Positions 57,581-64,000 of a stretch of 64,000 bases of DNA are shown here, in pieces; the first letter of the stretch is position 1; each line of letters starts with the position of its first letter. The notes under the pieces were generated by a model. It was not told where the DNA came from, searched no databases, and saw only the letters and a list, made by a program, of their open reading frames with translations. Position numbers and translations under genes: made by a program. The stretch covers positions 6,348,001 through 6,412,000 of the forward strand of contig NC_037091.1 in NCBI RefSeq assembly GCF_002994745.2, in the 5' to 3' direction. The DNA is from Rosa chinensis. Lineage: Eukaryota; Streptophyta; Magnoliopsida; Rosales; Rosaceae.

Positions 57581-58022
57581 TCACCCTCTTGTTGGGTTCG
57601 TTCCTGTAATTTTTATTGCTTTCGTTCTTTTCAAATGTGTTTTTCCTTGGGGCCTTGGTTTTATGTCCTCCCCATTATGTACTGTTACTTTCATTAATAA
57701 AAATAAATAAGGGGACGGGCGGCGGGCTCCCAAAGTGTGGTAGACCCTTCACCTTCGGGTTTGAGGGTGGGACTTGCTCCCTGATTCGTCTACCTCCGAA
57801 GAGTTAATGTTGCCTCATCCCTTATTTAATTAAAAAAGAAAAAAGAAAAAAAAAATTACATTGCCTGAAATTTGCATTGTTATTTTATAGCAGATCAAAA
57901 GAAAAAAGATGCATGTTAAATAATAGAAATTTACCATACGAAGTAGTCTTCATATCTTTGAAAATAGTGTAAGTAAGCCATCATCACCCCAATTCAGATG
58001 AATCCATTTTGTGATGCTCAAA

Positions 58023-59590
58023 CTGAAAGTCAGACGAAACAACAATAAGGCTAAGAAACATTGAACTAGAAAATTAGAGTTTGTAATTGAATGCTTACCT
58101 ATGACAATATGTTGCTGATGCATCTGGAAACTTCTGCTTTGAGTGGGGATGCTGCCCTCTAGAGTCTGCAACCTGCTGCGATGACCACTACAAATTGTCA
58201 GATTTGGTGTCTATATCAAAAAGGAGGTTCCAAAGAAGAAAGCTTGTTTCTGTTTTCATTGAAGTCCCCAATTACCCTGATTATTGTAGGTAAATAAAAA
58301 CAGACGGACTTGTGTTTGCATGAAGCCAATTTACTCATCAATTTCGAATGCACCTGTTGTAAGGAAAAAGTTCTATGAATCAACCAACATAGCAGAATAA
58401 GTTACAGTAAATGTACATATCTGAGATACGCTGAAGCATTAGAAATTCAACTATCATAAAAGCTATTAGAAACACGTTAGAGCCCACCCTAAATACAAAC
58501 ACATACAATTCAATCGAAACACAAGAACAATGTAACTTAGGAGTCGTTCTTGACCCCATCTGCTATAAATAGTGTTTAAATTCAGTTACGTGTATGATGA
58601 TTTAGTGGGTTTAATCCATATTAGATCCCAGTTTGACCAGTGTACCAGTTTAAGATTAATAACCCAGCGACAAACACCAAAAACGACATCATTTAGTCAA
58701 ATTCGGTTCGGTTAGGTCCAGACTGGTTTTTGACCCCTAAAAATAAAAAACTGATCAGCTCGATTTTTTTTTGTTTCGATGCCATGTTTTTTTCGGTTCA
58801 GTTTTTTTCGGCTTTTGGCTCAGTTTTTTTTTCTATTTTCGGTTTCGCGAATCCACCCCTAATAACTAAATAACACTAAATTATACTACATACTAAAGCG
58901 CGTACACAATTTCACTGTTCATTTCGATTGTCCTATAGTGCTTGGAAAAAACTAGGGGCGGCTCTTGCTTCCCCATTTGTTCGGGCTCTGTCCCTGCTTC
59001 CCCATTTATTTCGATTTCCTTTGTTTTAGTTTATTGCTTTTCGCTTAGTTCATCTCTTCAGTTCGATTTTTCGAACCATGAGGCCAAGATCCTTGCTGCT
59101 CTCCATCCATAGTCATCTCTATACCTCCCTCACCTTTGTTTTTCTTTCCCTTTTTACCTGATTTCATGGCAATATTGTCATTCTTGGAGAATGGCTGCAA
59201 ATCTTCTCATATTCCTTCTCATTTAGCAGTTCCCCCCCTTTTGGGACAATGAAGAATACTTAGCAGTTCCCCCCCTTTTGGGACAATGCAAATCTCGCTC
59301 CTTCGTGGAGTACTCGGATAGGAACCTGGATGACGAGAACTCAGTTTGAGTTTTAGATGTCGGATAGGAATCTGGATAAAAATTGAATACTATAAAAGAA
59401 TTCGTAAATAACACCTATTTTAGTGGAAATTGAAGTGAGGAATTTAAATAACGAATTCCTTCGTTTTTTTCCACGTAGAAATTTAAAATTTCCAATCTGA
59501 TAATGCCAAACAAGGGAATTGACTTTTAGAAATTATGAAATCCTTACTTTTAATTAAATTCCATCATTTTTTCCCTCATCCAAACACACT
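58023..59590. other. Flank of the methyltransferase fragment and decayed repeats
   Basis: A minus-strand exon-like segment ends at a GTAAGC donor near 58095-58100 ([15 protein letters not shown]). It could be the preceding exon of the methyltransferase fragment, but similarity is not clear. 58685-58870 contains GGTTCGGTT-rich remnant sequence. A direct duplication of TAGCAGTTCCCCCCCTTTTG lies at about 59225 and 59262. Confidence 0.4.
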
Positions 59591-60190
59591 CTTAGAGCAA
59601 GTGCAGCAGTTGCTCTTGCTCGGTCAAAGAGCTCAACTTTGATGAGGTGTTGCCCAGCTGAAGAAAATTTCAGCTTCCACCGGCCTTTATTTCACCAGTC
59701 AAGATTTGGCTTTGCATGACCAAAGCCAAAAAAAAGGGCATGGCTGTGACATTTTTCTTGCCCCAAGTCAAGGAGCTGCCAGCGCTGCAAAAGGGAGAAC
59801 GTGGGTGTCAGGAAGAAAAGCAAAGAGACAGACGCTGCAAAAGGGAGAACGTGTGCAAGATTTTGTCGCGTAGTGAGAGTTAGTGGGTGGCAGGACACTT
59901 GGCAGCGCTGGGTTGGCTTTTAAAAACTGATGAACAGTAGAAAAAATGAACAGTGAACTTAAACAGTGAAACCCACGGGTGAAAAGTAACTTTTGGGTGA
60001 ACAGAAAAAAAGTGAACAGTGTTGACCGGGCAAGAAAAACAACGGGTGTAAACCCATGTCCAATGACAGTGAATAGTAACTTGACCGGTCAAATTCTTAA
60101 CTTCTCGACTTTGCATTTTCTTGAATACGGGTGAACTTGCTCTTATGGACCTTGTACTCTCTATGAGCCGTGGCCTTTTTAATGAAATGC
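59590..60190. mobile_element. Possible MITE with AGAGCAAG termini
   Basis: Starts TTAGAGCAAGTGCAG near 59593 and ends AACTTGCTCTTA near 60145, an imperfect inverted pair; the interior repeats GTGAACAGT and TTGACCGG. A poly-A run follows at 60200-60213. The target duplication is not clear. Confidence 0.45.
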
Positions 60191-60239
60191 TTCTATTTAA
60201 AAAAAAAAAAAAAACTATATCCACTTTGAAAATAAATGT

Positions 60240-60527
60240 TGGTTTTCCGAGACTATATTTGGCGCCTATCCAATCGATCTGTCCTCACAAATCCCAAATT
60301 CTCTATCGCTCTTCTTCTCTCCCCTTCTTCCACTTATCTCAATTCTCATTTCCTTCACTTTCTCTCATACTTCTTCTTCTTCTTCTTCTTCAGGCTTTTC
60401 CTCCTCTTCTTCTTCAGGCATTTCATTCCTTTCTTGTTTTGATTGCATCATATAATCAAGAAAATTACTGATTTTGTTTGGGTTTTAGGGTTTTCTTCGC
60501 AGACAAATTGGCGTCAACGAATTCCAG
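60240..60527 (+). promoter_or_regulatory. Promoter and 5' UTR exon of the Agenet gene
   Basis: CT-rich region with a (CTT)n microsatellite at 60370-60392 and a clear donor CCAG/GTATTT at 60527/60528. Typical of plant leader exons. The transcription start is not fixed. Confidence 0.55.
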
Positions 60528-61561
60528 GTATTTCTCTCTTCTATCTTCATAGCAATTCATATTTACTCTTATGGAAAAGCTTCTGTAGCCCGTTCTTGTT
60601 TGAATGATCCATGCAATTTCGATTACTTTACTGTTTTGATTATTCTAAAATGGAGTGCAAATTGATATGGGCCAACTTGTATCCTGCTTTGATTGTTCAA
60701 AGAGGTGGGCTTTTGTTTGGTTTTAGAATTCCTGTTTGGATCTGAGATGTGATAGTGATGGTTGAGGTGACAGTGGAGTGGTGTTGATGATGGTAAGGGG
60801 AGGTGGCGTAGAGGGTGGTGCTGGACCAAGTGCAGGTGCCAATGGCTACATTCATGTCGGTCGCAAAGATGACCTTGGTGGTTTTGTGTCCCATCCCCCA
60901 ATGTGTCATAGCAAGATTGGATTTAAGATCCCATCTTAGTCCCAAATTCAACCGAAAGTTGCCCTAATAACTAAGTTTCTAAAGGAGAAAACATTTCTTA
61001 GAAAGTCCCTTTCTTTGAAAAACGTAAAGCCTATTGTTAAGAGAGGAATCATAAGGATTGAGAGGTGAGAAAGGAGTTTCGTATTAGATAGCTTTCAGTC
61101 TGAGAAGCCTTGTGCAGTCTTTCCGTGTTGTTTCACTCTCGATTGCTTTGCTTTTGTGCATAAGAATTGATGTAGAAAACAACTTAAGCACTTAAGGGCG
61201 GTTTTTCAGTGCTTTAGAAGTGCTAATAATAATCGTCTTCTTGATCTTCGAAAGCTCTTTTTCTAGTGTTTGTCAACTATAGGAAATATGTGTTTTCATG
61301 GTTTTAAAGACTGCTTCTTGGAGAAGCATATTTTCCAAGAAAGTGCTGTAGTGCATGTTCGTGAACCACTTGTATTTAATTATATAGTCCTACTGAGAAA
61401 GCACTACCAAATCAAGTGCCTACTAGAAAAAGAGTTACTGAGCACTACTTTTATCACTGCTTCCCCCATATTGTTTGCTTATTATTTCTGTTGTTTTGCC
61501 AAAAATTTGCATGCAACTTAGAAGTGCTCATGTCACAGCTAAGTGTTGTTTTTGACAGATT

Positions 61562-63634
61562 ATGATGGGCTCGCATAACCTACCATTCAAAGTTGGGGAA
61601 GACATAGAATGGAGTTCATTTATGAAAGGTTATCGCGGTGCGTGGTTCCGATGTAAGGTATCTATCACTGTAATAATTATAAAAAATATTGATGATAAAT
61701 ATTTTGTTTCAATCTATGTGCATTTAATGTTGAGCATTTTACTTTATTCAACTGTTTCTAACTTCTTGTAAATAGGGTTTTCACTTCTTCATGCCATTGT
61801 AAAACATTTGTAGCATATAATCAGAAGTCAGAGTTGGCTTTATTTCATGAAAATTAATAGTAGGCTGTTGAAGTGCTTAGAAGTTATAAACTAAGAAGTC
61901 ATCAATTTTTCTCGAATTATTAAAGTGTGTTTAGGGAACAGGAAGAGCCAGTAGGAAGAGTTAACAAGTATAGTATTTGAAAAGCAAGTTTTGATAGATT
62001 ATTCTTTTTCATAAAAGTATTGGGTTGGTCTATTTCGATTTAGGATTTTCCAGAATTCTCGTTAACAGGTTGTTTATATTAAGATTGAAGCTTCAAATAT
62101 AGAAGTTTGGCTATCAAGACAATTTATGAACTGAAGGGAGTGTCTCTTTAAGATGCAGATTCTGAAACTGAAACTGGCGAATCAAAGATGAATTAGTATC
62201 AAGATGCAATCTCTAATTTGGCATGAGGATGTTGTGAAAGTACACACCAAGTATTGTGGTTAATATTCTGGCCAGTGAATTTTTTATTTATTTATTAATT
62301 TTTTTTTTTTTTTTATGAGGTTTCAGACATTATTTGGTGGGTTAAAATTGTTGGAGTGGAATGATTTATCAAGGGGGACGAGTTTTATTGAAGGAGAGCG
62401 TTTGATATAAACATATGAGATTTAATGAAAGTTCAAAGAGTGTTATAAATACTAATATAACTAGGGAATAAGTAACTACATAGACATGTGAAACTAGTCA
62501 TTAGTGTTTTGTGGGAGTGGGAGCATTACAAGTCTAATTAGAGAAGAAGGGTTGTTGGTTGCAAATTACAGGAGTAACCTTGAAGATCAGGCTTTGATGG
62601 AAATAAGTGTTTTATCAAAAGTATTGTTTGCTATTAGTATACTGCCCTTTTCCAGATATGTCTTTGAAATGTAGGCTCCCATGATGTTTGAGGTATGAGT
62701 AATCGTCTACATACTGTTTAAGAGCACCTGTATTCTATTTAACTCATACATCAAGGAGTTACTTACCATTTATGTAATGAAAATTCTTTTGCTTTGCACT
62801 TCATTTTTCATTGTACATTTCATTGTAAGATTTTGAGGTTGGACACAGTTCAAGGCTGCTCTCTCTCTCTCTCTAATTTCTTGAGCCTTGGATACTTACT
62901 GTGGGTGAGCTGTTGGTGGCATGGTGTCATATTTGTTTTAATTTTTTGTATTTTTTTAAGAAGGCAAGTAAGCAGCTTTGGGGAGTACTTGTTTATTATC
63001 TGGACTTGGATATTTATGATCGGAGAAGAATATTGGGCTATCCAAGGGGCTGTAATACTGTTTTGGAAGCTAAATATGATATTTGCCTGCTCTTTTGCTT
63101 CTCTCTCTCTCTCTTCACAAAACCTTTACTTATCAGTGTGATACTGTTTTGGAAGCTTTATGGGCTTCTGTTTTGGCGGAATTTAAAGACTATAGCATTT
63201 TCTCATATATTGCTTCACTGGAGGGCATCTGTAATCTAAGGATAGTTTTTGTTTCTGCATTATCTAAGTGTTTTTGGTGTAGATCTCTGGTTTCTACTGT
63301 TTTTCTATCTTTTTTTGTGTGGGTCATAGGTCCACTTTTATTGGTTCAGTCTTCTGATCAATAAAACTTGTTTCTCCAAAAAAAAAAAAAAAAAAATCTT
63401 AACAATTGTGTCTACTTATGCATAACATCACTATGATTCCCTATTTTGTGTGATATGACCTTTTTACTGTAAGATTGTTTCTTTTATATGATTGAAGCTC
63501 TTAGCTCTTTTATCTGTCCAAACAAAATTCTCTTTCGTCTAATAATGTTACTTTTGTCATCCAGATAAAAGATATTGGCTGGAGAAATGGTCAACTGTCA
63601 TGTGCCTTATTCTATTATGACTTTCCAGATGAAA
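61562..63634 (+). CDS. Agenet (plant Tudor-like) domain protein, first two coding exons
   Basis: Coding exon 1: acceptor TTTTTGACAG at 61558, ATG at 61562, end 61657 with donor GTATCT. It encodes MMGSHNLPFKVGEDIEWSSF then MKGYRGAWFRCK. Coding exon 2: 63565..63634, donor GTAAGT, encodes IKDIGWRNGQLSCALFYYDF then PDE. The pattern 'FKVG..E..SF..GYRGAWFRCKI' followed by 'DFPDE' is that of plant Agenet domains, which belong to the Tudor-like fold and in several proteins read histone marks. Phase is 1 at the end, so the gene continues beyond 64000. Intron 1 is long (1.9 kb) and appears to hold a retro-insertion. Another in-frame Met directly follows the first. Confidence 0.85.
62790..63396 (+). mobile_element. 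Possible LINE 3' end in the Agenet intron
   Basis: A segment ending TTCTGATCAATAAAACTTG and then TTTCTCC plus 19 A residues (63378-63396), like a LINE or retrocopy tail. CT microsatellites occur at 62860 and 63100. No coding domain is recognised and no target duplication was found. Confidence 0.4.
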
Positions 63635-64000
63635 GTAAGTAATATATTTTGGTAATTTTTCTCTTTTTATTCACTAGCTTATGCAAGCTATGGTTCTATC
63701 TTGTCTTATGAACTGCTAGACTCTTGTTCTCTAAGTGTTCTGTGTTTATCTAGAAAGACAAAGATAGGGGTACATAGCTATCCTGGTTTGAACTGCTGAT
63801 CATATGGTAATCATTATGTAGTAATGCATGATCTGGGAAGCGAATAACGGTCTCTAGTAGTGAAAGAATGTTATGATTATATAGTTGCTTAATTTTGTTT
63901 ACATGTTTGAATCTTTTCTTAATTCTTTTTCTTTGTTGTGTTGCATAATAAATATTTTGGGTGAAATAGTAGGTTACTTTTTTTTTCTTTTATATGTTTC
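63635..64000 (+). other. Intron of the Agenet gene
   Basis: AT-rich sequence after the donor at 63635; no further exon before the window ends. Confidence 0.6.

Larger units (their letters stand above)
51545..57854 (+). mobile_element. L1-type LINE, full length, defective
   Basis: Perfect 14-bp target duplication ATTACATTGCCTGA (51531..51544 and 57855..57868), A-rich tail (57828-57854), ORF1 with zinc knuckle and ORF2 with endonuclease, RT and RNase H. 6.3 kb is full length for plant L1. It inserted into an intron of the methyltransferase pseudogene. Confidence 0.95.
51380..58022 (-). pseudogene. BIN3/MePCE-type RNA methyltransferase fragment, split by a LINE
   Basis: Exon 57940..58022 (acceptor CTTTCAG, donor GTATGG) encodes LSITKWIHLNWGDDGLLTLF and SKI; the next codon is TGA (about 57950..57952) where the family has Trp, then RLL. 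The following exon begins at 51449 after CTCAG and encodes QGGIFVLEPEPWK, then CCD, a stop, and NHKVSEI, aligning with the PWKSY...RRVSET region. These motifs are diagnostic of the family that methylates the 5' gamma-phosphate of small RNAs. The intron between them contains the L1 LINE. Other exons of the gene were not found. Two nonsense codons make it a pseudogene. Confidence 0.85.

Noticed and set aside
60640..60960. ORFs on both strands in the Agenet leader intron
   Set aside because: Short, low-complexity (His/Thr or Gly-rich) and inside the presumed intron 60528..61558.

Overview
This is nuclear DNA from a flowering plant, most likely a eudicot. The signs are GT-AG introns, land-plant gene families (F-box/FBA, T2 RNase, DMC1, Agenet) and a very dense load of plant transposons (Copia, Tat-type Gypsy, L1 LINE, CACTA, hAT, MULE). 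An F-box gene beside a T2 RNase with S-RNase features suggests Rosaceae, but that is inference. No bacterial, organellar, CRISPR, rRNA or tRNA features were seen.

0-12.9 kb, accessory gene region, all minus strand. It holds a complete F-box/FBA ORF (20..1276), an S-RNase-like T2 ribonuclease (2145..2864), duplicated exon-like modules, and the 5' half of the meiotic recombinase gene DMC1. Seven DMC1 exons with good splice sites lie at 10679..11945 and an eighth at about 3518..3559. Homology then stops after the Walker A region. Intron 7 carries a young 6.7-kb Copia element (3717..10405; 474-bp LTRs with 3 mismatches; target duplication GTATT). In this Copia most of the integrase is replaced by a 12-bp minisatellite that also occurs in its own leader.

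12.9-45 kb, layered transposons. There are two non-LTR fragments and a hAT-like element, then a three-level nest: a 9-bp-TSD MULE-type element (17742..37439) contains a Copia (18281..37181), which contains a Tat-type Gypsy (19094..31107) with dual RNase H, an antisense multi-exon gene and a 61-bp tandem array. Next come a hAT element that captured two exons of ribosomal protein uS11/RPS14 (37536..40016), a probable LTR remnant, and the right part of a CACTA element with a TNP1/En-Spm-like protein remnant and a MULE MITE inside it.

45.8-58.2 kb. A CACTA element with both ends (45847..51179) carries fragments of two host genes, gamma-tocopherol methyltransferase and an OMA1-like M48 peptidase. 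Beside it is a pseudogene fragment of a BIN3/MePCE-type RNA methyltransferase, split by a 6.3-kb L1 LINE (51545..57854).

58.2-64 kb, gene-like plus strand. A CT-rich 5' region, an intron and the first two coding exons of an Agenet (plant Tudor-like) gene are present; the gene runs off the right edge.

The likely expressible host genes are the F-box gene, possibly the T2 RNase, and the Agenet gene. The others are broken, captured or mobile. Coordinates come from reading the sequence by eye; repeat edges can be off by a few bases where stated.
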